NCBI GenBank assembly: GCA_944326425.1
Contig: CALVDX010000015.1
Span: 1-51,716 of the forward strand
DNA: 51,716 bases
Reading direction: 5' to 3'
Origin: Candidatus Gastranaerophilales bacterium
Lineage (GTDB): Bacteria > Cyanobacteriota > Vampirovibrionia > Gastranaerophilales > Gastranaerophilaceae
Shown here: positions 43,138-51,558 of the stretch, piece after piece
Numbering within the stretch: the first letter of the stretch is position 1
How the letters are laid out: each line of letters opens with the position of its first letter
Notes under the pieces: generated by a model
Database searches by the model: none
Told to the model about the DNA's origin: nothing
What the model saw: only the letters and a program-made list of their open reading frames with translations
Position numbers and translations under genes: made by a program

Positions 43138-45096
43138 ATGACACAAGATTACATTATTCAAACCGAAAATGAAAGGATTAAGTTAACCGAATCGGAAAAA
43201 TCTGCAATTATTAACAAGATAGCAGATACGTTTTGTACTTACAATGATGCGCGTTCATCTAATCTTGCGAAATCCGATGCCTTAATCAACGAAATTTTCT
43301 TTAAAAATGACTATTCAACGGAGGGCGATAAGCATAAAAAGTGGAAGTCTAAGGTTAAAATGTGTAAACTTTTTATGTTTTATCAGACACTAAAAGCTTT
43401 TATCTGGAAAAATATTTATTCAAACGTCAATTCAATGTTTGATGTGTCAGGGGAAAACCATGAGAGCGATAACTTTGCCAACCGTCAGAAGGCAATACTT
43501 GTAGATATTTTTGAAAAAATGGATTATCAGAAAACCTGTGACACTATTCTTGATAATGCACTTTTGTATGGCGAAATAATATCGTTTACAGCCTGGAAAA
43601 AACATTATGAAGAGTACAGACGCCCGATAAAGTTTTTTAAAAATATTTTCAAAAATGATGTGGCAAAATTACCGCTTCTTCTTGATGCTCTGTCAAAAGG
43701 GCAGAACTTCTGGACTGAAACAAGAAAAGTGTATGACAATCCGTACGTTTATCCTGTTAATCCGGCAGATTTGGTGTTTGACGTAACCCAGCTTTCTAAC
43801 TGGGATGATTGTCCTAAAATATATAAGAGTTTCAGGACTCCGTATGACATAATAAACAACAAGCTTTATACCCTCTCAAAAGAGGAGGTGGAAGAGCTTA
43901 AACAGTTGGTTAATCCGCCCTCAACAACAGATTTTTCAAACCAGTCAAAACGCAGGTTATATCGTGAAGTCGTTAATGGCTCAACAGTTGAAGTGCTTGA
44001 ACACTGGGGCGATTTTAGAATGCCTGACGGCACCCTGCTAAAAAACTGGCATGCGGTTGTAGTTGCAAGAAAATATCTTGTTAAATTTTCCAAAAACGAA
44101 CGTATAATAAATCCGTTTACATACGGTGCGTTTGTTGTGGATCCTGAAACAAGACGCGGTATAAGTCCTCTTTATTCAATACTTAACCTTGCACTTGTTC
44201 AGGAAAATCTTTTAAACAGAACCTGCGATATGCAGTCTCTTGCCGAAAACCCGCCTATACTGGCGCCGGAAGGTTTCTTTGATAAGGAAGAAATTGAACT
44301 CTACCCGGGGAAAATTATTGAATACGGAGACAGTATTTCACCAAATAATCTGTTTAAACAGTTGGATTTTAATGTAAATGTATTTTTGAATGATATTTCT
44401 TTTATAGATGACCTGATGTCAGAAGTAAGCGGTATTTACCCGAACATGGTCGGCAATAACGAAGAAACAACAAAAACGGCAACCGAGATTACAACAAAAA
44501 CGCAAGGACAGTTAACGAGATTGTCTATGATGCTGGATATTATTAACCAGTACTTAATAATCCCTGATGTGAAAAATGTTGCAAAACTCTGTGCGGATTT
44601 TAAAACCGGAACGGAAAAGGTTTATCTTAATAACAATAATCAGAGAGATGTTATTTTGATTGATGACCAAATCCGTCAGGGTGACTACCGTTATACTTAT
44701 TCAGACCGTTCGGGGATTGTTGAAAAATCACAGCGTGCGGATATGGTGGTAAGCGTAATCGAACGATTTGCACAATCAATCCCGCTTGATATAAGAGAGA
44801 TATTTACCTGGTATTTTGAACAAAAAGGAGTTGAAAATCCGGAACGTTTTCTTGCCAAGGAGCAGCCGCAGCAAAATCAGGCAGCCGCTGTTCTGCAAAG
44901 CCTTATGAATAATCCTCAGGTTATGAAACAGCTCAATGAACAAATTCAAAAGCTAGTAGAACAGACTGTTAAAAATCCTGCAGCTAATCAGGTTATTAAA
45001 CCGACTAAAAATACTGCTCCGAAAACGGCAAAAGAAACGTATTCCGTAAAGGCTCCTGAAAAATCAGGAGGTGATGGCACCGCAAATAATAAGTAA
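43138..45096 (+). CDS. Phage portal (head-tail connector) protein
   Basis: Twelve copies of a portal form the channel through which DNA enters and leaves the head. The 652 residues are in the size range of podovirus portals. Features are an N-terminal helical region, a central beta-rich part (YREVVNGSTVEVLEHWGDFR), an LNLALVQENLLNRTCDM segment like the family's loop-helix region, and TATEITTKTQGQLTRLSMML. A Gln/Ala-rich coiled C-terminus (QNQAAAVLQSLMNNPQVMKQ) is followed by a basic tail. AAAGGAAAA precedes the ATG. The scaffold and capsid genes follow directly. Confidence 0.82.
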   Translation: MTQDYIIQTENERIKLTESEKSAIINKIADTFCTYNDARSSNLAKSDALINEIFFKNDYSTEGDKHKKWKSKVKMCKLFMFYQTLKAFIWKNIYSNVNSMFDVSGENHESDNFANRQKAILVDIFEKMDYQKTCDTILDNALLYGEIISFTAWKKHYEEYRRPIKFFKNIFKNDVAKLPLLLDALSKGQNFWTETRKVYDNPYVYPVNPADLVFDVTQLSNWDDCPKIYKSFRTPYDIINNKLYTLSKEEVEELKQLVNPPSTTDFSNQSKRRLYREVVNGSTVEVLEHWGDFRMPDGTLLKNWHAVVVARKYLVKFSKNERIINPFTYGAFVVDPETRRGISPLYSILNLALVQENLLNRTCDMQSLAENPPILAPEGFFDKEEIELYPGKIIEYGDSISPNNLFKQLDFNVNVFLNDISFIDDLMSEVSGIYPNMVGNNEETTKTATEITTKTQGQLTRLSMMLDIINQYLIIPDVKNVAKLCADFKTGTEKVYLNNNNQRDVILIDDQIRQGDYRYTYSDRSGIVEKSQRADMVVSVIERFAQSIPLDIREIFTWYFEQKGVENPERFLAKEQPQQNQAAAVLQSLMNNPQVMKQLNEQIQKLVEQTVKNPAANQVIKPTKNTAPKTAKETYSVKAPEKSGGDGTANNK

Positions 45097-45145
45097 TTTT
45101 TATAACCGAATTGTAAAAAAAAGAAATTTTAGAAAGGAGATTTTT

Positions 45146-45787
45146 ATGTTTAAAAAAAACAAAATTGTAACAGACAATCCGGAAATTATGGCAGATGAAG
45201 AACCTTTATACTACGGAGATAATTCATATTCTGCCGGATACGGATCTGAAACTGCGCCGGCGGATGAAAGAGTTCCGCACCCTCTGGATAGAAATTCTAT
45301 CCTCGGAAAATTCAAATCAGTAGAAGATTTATCAAAGGCTTACCTTGAACTTCAAAAAAAGTTCGGGCAGCTGTCAAGAGAAACGGGAGAACTTCGTAAA
45401 ATAGCGCAGGAATATGAAGCCCACATGGCACGTTGCGAGGCCGGAAGAAAACAGTTAGAGGATTTCAAAAGGCTGGTTGACGGGATGGGCAGTAAATACA
45501 ATACGGAAGCTTATCTTCAAAACCGCGAGTTTAGAGATCTGTTAAAAGCTGCTTATGATGGATATGGTAACAGTCTGGATGTAGATTCTATGGTAAAACT
45601 TGTTGACAATTACCTCAATTCAAGAATGGCACAGATGCAAAGAGCGGATGCTCTGAAATCTGAGTCAGATAAGGCTACAGATATGCTTGCATACACTAAT
45701 AACCAGTCTAAGTTTAAAACTTCAGGGAAAAAACTTACAGATATGACTCCGGCTGAACTTGATAAAGCGCTTGATGAATTAATGTAG
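45146..45787 (+). CDS. Phage capsid scaffolding protein
   Basis: A 213-residue, highly charged helical protein, located between portal and capsid as scaffolds usually are. The start is ATG 45146 behind AAAGGAGA, not an upstream frame opening. An acidic, Tyr-rich N-terminus is followed by coiled-coil segments (LSKAYLELQKKFGQLSRETG, ELRKIAQEYEAHMARCEAGR). A C-terminal helix (LTDMTPAELDKALDELM) could be the coat-binding hook. There is no enzymatic motif. The call depends on composition and position. Confidence 0.75.
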   Translation: MFKKNKIVTDNPEIMADEEPLYYGDNSYSAGYGSETAPADERVPHPLDRNSILGKFKSVEDLSKAYLELQKKFGQLSRETGELRKIAQEYEAHMARCEAGRKQLEDFKRLVDGMGSKYNTEAYLQNREFRDLLKAAYDGYGNSLDVDSMVKLVDNYLNSRMAQMQRADALKSESDKATDMLAYTNNQSKFKTSGKKLTDMTPAELDKALDELM

Positions 45788-45796
45788 TTAGTATTT
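45785..45796 (+). repeat. 12-nt intergenic repeat before the capsid gene
   Basis: TAGTTAGTATTT covers the scaffold stop codon and recurs exactly at 46709-46720 over the capsid stop codon, so the capsid gene is bracketed by the same sequence. Each copy precedes a purine-rich ribosome-binding site. Confidence 0.6.
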
Positions 45797-45814
45797 TAAA
45801 GAAAGGAATTAAAA

Positions 45815-46711
45815 ATGTCAGTTCAACAAATTATTCAATCTATTTTTAACAAATCAATTGAAAAGTATTTTTACAATGAATTAGTAATCGGCAGACTTGC
45901 ACACACCGAAACAAGAGCAAATGTACGCAGAGGTGATGAAATCGATATTATTATGCCGGCTTCTGTAGCAATGTTTGATTACGATGGCGGAGATTTAAAA
46001 GATGCTGAAGAAGCAGGGCTTTCTATTACAAAAGTAAAACTTGATAAGGGTAAAGCTTTTCACTTTGAATTATCTGCTGTTGAAGAAAAGCAAATTGAAG
46101 AAACTGAAACAAAAGACGGACAGTTAAGTTTAGCACGTACATACTGCGAAGATGCGGTTAAACAATTTGCTGCTGCTGTTGATACAGCGTTTGGTAATCT
46201 TTACACAAGGGCCGGACATTATCTGGATGATAATGGTTCCGCTATCACTCTGACTGCACAGTATGCAAAAGAAATTCTTGCAATAATGCAGGCTAAATTT
46301 CAAAGAGGAGACGGAAAAGGTCATACAAACTGGGTTGACGGAGCTATGATTTGTATTGTGCCGCCTGAGTTTCAATTCTATTTAGGTCAGTTAGAAGATT
46401 TAAAATATGTTGAATCAGGTCACAAAAAAATGGAAAAAGGCCACATTGGTAAATTATGCGGGTGGGATATTTATACTTCTAATAATATTGCGCAGCCGGA
46501 GGACGGTGTATTTTATCCGATGTTTGGTATTGCAGGAAAGACACTGGCAGGCGGTATTTCGGCAGATATGTCCACACAGTTCTATATCCCTGAAAAGAAT
46601 TTTAATTCTACTTACAAAGGGTATGGTTTATATGGTGTAGGCGCACCGAGAGCAGACTTCTTAGGCACAGTAAAAGTAAAAGCACCGTTATCACTTTCTG
46701 CGGCAGCATAG
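45815..46711 (+). CDS. Phage major capsid protein
   Basis: The 298-residue head shell protein. It follows the scaffold gene, with AAAGGAA upstream. Its layout fits a podovirus coat with HK97-like fold: an N-terminal helix, VIGRLAHTETRANVRRGDEI, then an extended beta segment (IDIIMPASVAMFDYDGGDLK), a spine-helix region (EDAVKQFAAAVDTAFGNLYT), and a P-domain-like second half (VDGAMICIVPPEFQFYLGQL). The closing segment YGLYGVGAPRADFLGTVKVK is typical of coats that end in a beta strand. No protease gene is nearby, so maturation is probably non-proteolytic. Confidence 0.8.
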   Translation: MSVQQIIQSIFNKSIEKYFYNELVIGRLAHTETRANVRRGDEIDIIMPASVAMFDYDGGDLKDAEEAGLSITKVKLDKGKAFHFELSAVEEKQIEETETKDGQLSLARTYCEDAVKQFAAAVDTAFGNLYTRAGHYLDDNGSAITLTAQYAKEILAIMQAKFQRGDGKGHTNWVDGAMICIVPPEFQFYLGQLEDLKYVESGHKKMEKGHIGKLCGWDIYTSNNIAQPEDGVFYPMFGIAGKTLAGGISADMSTQFYIPEKNFNSTYKGYGLYGVGAPRADFLGTVKVKAPLSLSAAA

Positions 46712-46720
46712 TTAGTATTT
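46709..46720 (+). repeat. 12-nt intergenic repeat after the capsid gene
   Basis: Exact second copy of the 45785-45796 sequence, spanning the capsid stop codon. Confidence 0.6.
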
Positions 46721-46741
46721 AGAAAAAGGAGAATTTAAGAA

Positions 46742-47134
46742 ATGGCTAGAGATGTTATTAGTGTAATTTTACCGGAAGTAGAAGCTTCCCAGTCGGTTGC
46801 AACCGAAACAGTTACAGCAAAAACTGTTACTGTTGCAAACGGTATTCAAATAAAAGAAGCTGCAAAAAATAAAAATAATTCGTTGGCAATTGTTATACAA
46901 AATACTGCAGAAACAGCATCAAGTGTAACATTTGCAGCAGGTGATACTTATCCTAACTCTATGTTAGGTGACTTAGATATCCCTGTTGACGCCTCAACGA
47001 CAATTGTTTGTCAAATCCAGGATTTATCAAGGTTTGAAAATCGTGACGGCTCAATCAATATTGATTTTGCTGCCGGATTTACAGGCAATATTTATGCAGT
47101 TGCAAAACGTGCGGGGGTTGCTCCTGTAGAATAG
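46742..47134 (+). CDS. Small phage virion protein, possible head decoration protein
   Basis: A 130-residue Ala/Val/Thr-rich beta-protein encoded right after the capsid, followed by a strong terminator. Repeated strands (ETVTAKTVTVANGIQIKEAA, TASSVTFAAGDTYPNS) suggest an immunoglobulin- or decoration-type surface protein. No family signature was recognised. GGAGAA upstream. Confidence 0.65.
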   Translation: MARDVISVILPEVEASQSVATETVTAKTVTVANGIQIKEAAKNKNNSLAIVIQNTAETASSVTFAAGDTYPNSMLGDLDIPVDASTTIVCQIQDLSRFENRDGSINIDFAAGFTGNIYAVAKRAGVAPVE

Positions 47135-47147
47135 TTTATATTATCTT

Positions 47148-47207
47148 GCGGAACGGGTCTTGTTACTCTCTTCTCTTAATACCTTTTCCCCGTTCCGCTT
47201 TTTTTTT
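47148..47207 (+). terminator. Strong terminator inside the phage late operon
   Basis: A perfect 10-bp stem GCGGAACGGG/CCCGTTCCGC (47148-47157/47189-47198) with a long 31-nt pyrimidine-rich loop and nine T. It would lower expression of all downstream tail genes relative to capsid genes, unless read through. Confidence 0.9.
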
Positions 47208-47221
47208 AAGGAGGTTTTTAC

Positions 47222-47512
47222 ATGGTTAAATTTAAAAATATTTTAACAAAACACATATTTACCCTTCCGGAGGATAAAGCAATAGAAATTATTACTCAAT
47301 CGCCTGAGGTCTATGAAATTATTTCCGGTCTGGATAAAGATTTTATATCGTCAAATATTAAACAGGATCTGTCAGAAATTAAAGACATCTACACCATTGT
47401 TGTAGAGGATGATGACACGGAGTATTATAGCTCACAGGAGAAAACCCCTGAAACCGAAATAAAAACAAGAAAAACAAGAAAAAACGCATCTAAAAGAAAG
47501 GAGAAAAAATAA
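47222..47512 (+). CDS. Small acidic-then-basic phage protein, unknown
   Basis: A 96-residue protein with AAGGAGG upstream. The middle is acidic (IVVEDDDTEYYSSQEK) and the C-terminus is very basic (KTRKTRKNASKRKEKK), as in small phage head-tail or DNA-associated proteins. No family recognised. The next gene starts within its stop codon (TAATG). Confidence 0.65.
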   Translation: MVKFKNILTKHIFTLPEDKAIEIITQSPEVYEIISGLDKDFISSNIKQDLSEIKDIYTIVVEDDDTEYYSSQEKTPETEIKTRKTRKNASKRKEKK

Positions 47513-48180
47513 TGACTCTTACCCTTTTAGATATATACAACAGTGTTGCATCTCAGGCATGGTCTATGTTTGATGATGAAGTTGATACCGCGGCAGAGTT
47601 TGAAAATGTTCTTATTTCCTCTATTAACAAGGCTCTTTCTGACTTGTGGTGTTCTACTGATTTCCCTTTCAGGCGTAAAACGGAAGATTTACTTTTGATG
47701 GAAGGTGAGCAAGGGTATCCGCTGCCGGATGGAAATCTGGTAGAGCGGAATGTTGATGGTAAAAAAGGGTATTGTGTATCTATCAATGGCAAATATCTTG
47801 AGTATGTGGAAGGAATCCCGAATATTTCTGAAGAAAAAGGTACCCCGGAGTACTTTAGGATTGATAATCAGAATATTTATTTTTACCCTGTTCCGGATAA
47901 GTTTTATGAGGTTTATACAGAATATTATACGCTTGCAATCGGAACGGATGAAACAGGAAAATCATTGTATTCCTTAAAAAATGATACGGATACAATCGAT
48001 ATCCCTGAAAAACTTGAAGAGTTGTTTAAAAACGCTTTAATAACTAAGACAATGCTTTATGCTATAGCATCTGAGCATGATGAAAATTATTCAAGTTATA
48101 AAAAACAATTTGAGACGGCCTATAAACTTCTGCTTAAGTATACAACCGGCATAAACCCGGAACGTAAAGTAATTTTTTAG
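47512..48180 (+). CDS. Phage head-tail adaptor / tail tubular protein A-like
   Basis: A 222-residue protein at the position of the T7 gp11-type adaptor that joins portal to tail. The N-terminal helices (YNSVASQAWSMFDDEVDTAA, SINKALSDLWCSTDFPFRRK) and the beta segment EGEQGYPLPDGN to YFRIDNQNIYFYPVPDKFYE follow the tail tubular A pattern. LEELFKNALITKTMLYAIAS forms the C-terminal helix. Assignment rests on that pattern and on gene order. Confidence 0.72.
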   Translation: MTLTLLDIYNSVASQAWSMFDDEVDTAAEFENVLISSINKALSDLWCSTDFPFRRKTEDLLLMEGEQGYPLPDGNLVERNVDGKKGYCVSINGKYLEYVEGIPNISEEKGTPEYFRIDNQNIYFYPVPDKFYEVYTEYYTLAIGTDETGKSLYSLKNDTDTIDIPEKLEELFKNALITKTMLYAIASEHDENYSSYKKQFETAYKLLLKYTTGINPERKVIF

Positions 48181-48195
48181 AAAAAGGAGCAAAAC

Positions 48196-48666
48196 ATGGA
48201 AGATAAAAAATTTAAAAAAGCTCTTGATTTTGTTCTTTTAATGGAGGGCGGGTATGTAAATCATCCTGATGATTCCGGCGGAGAAACAAATTTTGGAATT
48301 ACAAAATCCGTTTATGACATGTATCGCAAATCAAAAAATCTGCCTGCCCGTTCTGTTAAGAACATAACATCAGATGAGGTTGAAGAAATTTATTATAAAA
48401 AATATTATAAAGCGTCCGGAGCGGACAGGCTGGACGAAGTTCTCGGACTTATTCATTTTGATACGGCTGTTAATATGGGTGTTTCAAGAGCCGGAAGTTT
48501 TCTAACTTTGTCTCAGGGAAATAAGGATAAATACCTGAAACTCAGAAGAGATAAATATATTGAGTTTTCTCAGGTAAATCCGGGTCAAAAAGTTTTTCTT
48601 AAAGGCTGGCTTAACAGGCTTGCGCGGCTGGAGAATTATATCAAGCAAAATTATGAGGTTAGTTAG
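48196..48666 (+). CDS. Endolysin, GH108-type peptidoglycan hydrolase
   Basis: Lytic enzyme of 156 residues cutting peptidoglycan for phage release. The N-terminal motif LLMEGGYVNHPDDSGGETNF has the family's E-GGY catalytic glutamate (E17) followed by the GGxTxxGIT element seen as GGETNFGIT. The C-terminal part has LIHFDTAVNMGVSRAGSFLT and a KGWLNRLARL ending, a GH108/PG-binding-3 layout. There is no signal peptide, so release needs a holin; the small membrane protein at 51296 is a candidate. Its position among structural genes is unusual but tolerated. Confidence 0.88.
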   Translation: MEDKKFKKALDFVLLMEGGYVNHPDDSGGETNFGITKSVYDMYRKSKNLPARSVKNITSDEVEEIYYKKYYKASGADRLDEVLGLIHFDTAVNMGVSRAGSFLTLSQGNKDKYLKLRRDKYIEFSQVNPGQKVFLKGWLNRLARLENYIKQNYEVS

Positions 48667-48667
48667 T

Positions 48668-50212
48668 ATGAATTACACATCTCTTATATGTAATACATTT
48701 AGCGGAATAAAACGGCAGGAATCTGTTTTTTCATCAAAAATGATTACTGCAACGGATATGCAGAATGTTGAATTGTTTAGTACTAATTCAAATTCAGGGG
48801 TTGGTATTAGAACTGTAAAAGGTAATATTTCTGTATGCGGGCTTATACCGGCAGGTGAAGTTGTAATAAATATTTTTGACAGTGTACAAGGCGGAACTCA
48901 TAATTTCTTTGTTCATACTGAAAATTCAACAGAAGGAAAATTATATTTATTTAATGTTTCGGCACAAACGCTTACCTTGAAAAAATCAGGTTTAACCGTA
49001 ACCGGAAAATCCTGCGGGTGTGATTTTGCGCAAGGCTGGTCGGATTTATTTGTATTTTCTAACTCGGAAGAAATGTTTACTGTAGAGTTAGGGAAAACAG
49101 ATGATGACGGGATTTTGGACGAAGTTACAATGATGGAACTTAAAGACCGTGATAATCGTTCAATAGCCGGTATGGGGCTTGTGAACTTTGACGGACGGCT
49201 CTGGGTATTTAATGAAAAAGTACTCTGGTATTCTGTTCAGGAAAATATTTATGATTTTTCTACCGCGGATGCTGAAGTTGTAACTTCTGCAGGGTATATT
49301 GAATTTGTAAAACCAATTACTGCAATATACCCGTATCTGGGCTCTCTTGCTGTATTTCATTCTGATAGCTCTGTACTTGTAAGCGTTGCTGCGGATTATG
49401 GTTTTTCAATGACAGAAGAATCTCCGGGCGGATGTGCAAGTGATAAGTCGCTTGTATTTCATGGTGTAAAGCTTTATTTCTACGACCATAATAAAAAATC
49501 AGTGTATACATTTAATCAGGAAATGGCAGGAAATAAAATTATCGGAAAGAATATTGCACTGGAAATTCAGGAAGAACTTGTGTCCATACCTCTTGCAAAA
49601 ACCTCGCAATGCAGAATGGAATCAGTAGTAACAATGGATAGAAATGAAATATGGTTTCTAACTCCGACTAATGATGATACGTATTCTATAATAATGATTT
49701 ATGATTGTTTAAGAGAAGCATGGGTTAAGCGAAAATCCCAGAAAATTAATTGTTTTGCAACAATTAATGATGTCTTATATTCAGCCGGTGAAGATATTTT
49801 TGAAGAATACAGCGGACCTGATTTTAACGGCGAATTTATACAGTCGTATTATTACTGTTCACCTATTAATCTCGGGTCTGATAATACAGTGAAAATATTT
49901 TACTATCCGCCGCGGGTTACTTTGGATTTAGAGTATGACAACAGGTTTTATGTAAAATATCAAAAGAATTATGATACTTTAAAACCGGCAAAGGTAAGAT
50001 ATATAGCTGCTGATGGTATTAAAAATGTTCTTTATTGGGATATAGGGCATTGGGATGTGGCACATTATCCGCCCAAGGTTTTAAATTCAATTGTAAAGCT
50101 GCCGCCGGCTATGTTTAATACAATGGAAATTTCGTTTTTTAATCAGCAGTCGGGCGAAGAATTCTGTATCAAAACCCTTGAATGCTCAAGAATAAAGGTT
50201 AAGCAAAGATAA
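48668..50212 (+). CDS. Phage tail stabilisation / tail tubular protein B-like
   Basis: A 514-residue beta-rich protein starting ATG 48668, one base after the endolysin stop. Repeated strand blades occur (DGRLWVFNEKVLWYSV, LGSLAVFHSDSSVLVS, NEIWFLTPTNDDTYSIIMIY), suggesting a beta-propeller like the nozzle proteins of T7 (gp12) or P22 (gp10). Gene order after the tail A-like adaptor fits. No enzymatic motif seen. Confidence 0.68.
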   Translation: MNYTSLICNTFSGIKRQESVFSSKMITATDMQNVELFSTNSNSGVGIRTVKGNISVCGLIPAGEVVINIFDSVQGGTHNFFVHTENSTEGKLYLFNVSAQTLTLKKSGLTVTGKSCGCDFAQGWSDLFVFSNSEEMFTVELGKTDDDGILDEVTMMELKDRDNRSIAGMGLVNFDGRLWVFNEKVLWYSVQENIYDFSTADAEVVTSAGYIEFVKPITAIYPYLGSLAVFHSDSSVLVSVAADYGFSMTEESPGGCASDKSLVFHGVKLYFYDHNKKSVYTFNQEMAGNKIIGKNIALEIQEELVSIPLAKTSQCRMESVVTMDRNEIWFLTPTNDDTYSIIMIYDCLREAWVKRKSQKINCFATINDVLYSAGEDIFEEYSGPDFNGEFIQSYYYCSPINLGSDNTVKIFYYPPRVTLDLEYDNRFYVKYQKNYDTLKPAKVRYIAADGIKNVLYWDIGHWDVAHYPPKVLNSIVKLPPAMFNTMEISFFNQQSGEEFCIKTLECSRIKVKQR

Positions 50213-50213
50213 A

Positions 50214-50594
50214 ATGAAAGTTTTAATTCCGCTTAACAGGGATTTTAATTATTTTGAGTGTAAAAATCTCTATACAAAATATCAAAGGCTAATAGGCGAC
50301 ATAGAAGATTTTGACAAAATATTAATTTCCACGTTGTTTTATTCATTTATCTCTGATGAAGGTAAATTTATAGGTTGTCTGTATTTTTACAAATCGGGTG
50401 ACAGACTTTTTGTAAACGGCTTTTCAAACAGAAATTGCCATCTTCAAAATATTGAGTGTCTTAATATGGCTGAAGAATGGTTTGATTGCGATATCTGGGC
50501 GAAAACAAAACACATGACAGCGAAATTCTGCCTCAAAAGGGCAGGATTTAAACAAGTTGATAGTGAACTCTATGTAAAAAAGAAAGGAGAATAA
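50214..50594 (+). CDS. GNAT-like acetyltransferase encoded in the phage
   Basis: A 126-residue protein starting one base after the preceding stop. FIGCLYFYKSGDRLFVNGFS forms the central GNAT strands, and DIWAKTKHMTAKFCLKRAGF with VDSELYVKKKGE has the usual tail of a GNAT fold (two helices, then a strand ending in a large residue). The acetyl-CoA loop is not obvious. Similar proteins recur beside tail genes of short-tailed phages; substrate unknown. Confidence 0.6.
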   Translation: MKVLIPLNRDFNYFECKNLYTKYQRLIGDIEDFDKILISTLFYSFISDEGKFIGCLYFYKSGDRLFVNGFSNRNCHLQNIECLNMAEEWFDCDIWAKTKHMTAKFCLKRAGFKQVDSELYVKKKGE

Positions 50595-50595
50595 C

Positions 50596-51285
50596 ATGGG
50601 AGGCAAATCATCATCTTCAACAGCAACAACACAAACAAAAACAAACACAACTTTAGGTAACACAACGACTTCAAACCCGTACGTTACCTCAACAACCACT
50701 AATGACGGAACATCAACCGCATTTGCCCAGGGCAGTGCATTTGATACTCTTAATAATTTCGTCAATGATAATATTACCGGACTTTTGCAAAATTATTTAA
50801 ATCCGTCAATAGAGGATACGACAAGTCAGGCGAAACTCAGCAGCTTCACAAAAAATTTAAATGAAGATGCTGAAAAAAGTTTTGAAAATAACATAATTAA
50901 TCCGCTCTCAGCACGGAATATGATACGTTCAAGTCAGGCGACGGATATGTACAATCAAATGCAGGAAAATATTAATGACAGTATTTCTGATTATACAACA
51001 GAGCTGCTGGCTTCTTCTCAGGAAAATGCCGCAGCAATTCTTTCTAACTTAATGGGCTTGTACCTGAACGGTTATAATGTTATTTCAAACAATCAGGCCC
51101 AGTCATTGAGTACGAGTAATGCAAATGCTCAGAGAGACAGTTACGGAACAGCGACTACGACTTCAAAGCAAAATGCAAACGCTATGGATTATCTAAATAT
51201 GGCTCAGGGGGTAGTTAATCTCGCTCAAAGTGCAATTACCGGCGGGTTGTTAGGTAATAATAAGAATACTACCCAGTCAACATAA
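50596..51285 (+). CDS. Phage internal virion/ejection-type protein
   Basis: A 229-residue protein rich in Ser, Thr, Asn and Gln. It opens MGGKSSSSTATTQTKTNTTL, a low-complexity start common in podovirus internal proteins such as those related to T7 gp14. The middle (SFTKNLNEDAEKSFENNIIN, MQENINDSISDYTTELLASS) is helical, and the end is Gly-rich (MAQGVVNLAQSAITGGLLG), possibly membrane-active. AAAGGAGA precedes the ATG. Function inferred from composition and place. Confidence 0.55.
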   Translation: MGGKSSSSTATTQTKTNTTLGNTTTSNPYVTSTTTNDGTSTAFAQGSAFDTLNNFVNDNITGLLQNYLNPSIEDTTSQAKLSSFTKNLNEDAEKSFENNIINPLSARNMIRSSQATDMYNQMQENINDSISDYTTELLASSQENAAAILSNLMGLYLNGYNVISNNQAQSLSTSNANAQRDSYGTATTTSKQNANAMDYLNMAQGVVNLAQSAITGGLLGNNKNTTQST

Positions 51286-51295
51286 ATGAGGGCTT

Positions 51296-51532
51296 ATGGA
51301 AGAAAAAATTATTGAGTATGCTCCGATAATTGTTTGCGCGGTCATATTCCTAATACAGCAGCATTTGCTGGTTTCTCCTGAACAGTTAGAAAAGAAACAT
51401 CGGGAAATATTAGAAAGTATCGAGCGAAAGTATGTAACATGGAGTTCCTTCAGGGATTTGAAAGCACAATTTACGGATATTCAATCTAAAATTGACAAAA
51501 TATACGATGTAATAATGAGCGGCAGAGAATAA
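51296..51532 (+). CDS. Small membrane protein, possible holin
   Basis: A 78-residue protein with one hydrophobic segment near the N-terminus (YAPIIVCAVIFLIQQHLLV) and a charged coiled-coil C-terminus (EKKHREILESIERK, FTDIQSKIDKIYDVIMS). One-membrane-helix phage proteins of this size can act as holins, or as spanin-like anchors. The separately encoded endolysin lacks a signal peptide and needs such a partner. Confidence 0.5.
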   Translation: MEEKIIEYAPIIVCAVIFLIQQHLLVSPEQLEKKHREILESIERKYVTWSSFRDLKAQFTDIQSKIDKIYDVIMSGRE

Positions 51533-51558
51533 ATCTGCCGCGGAAAGGAAATAATATT

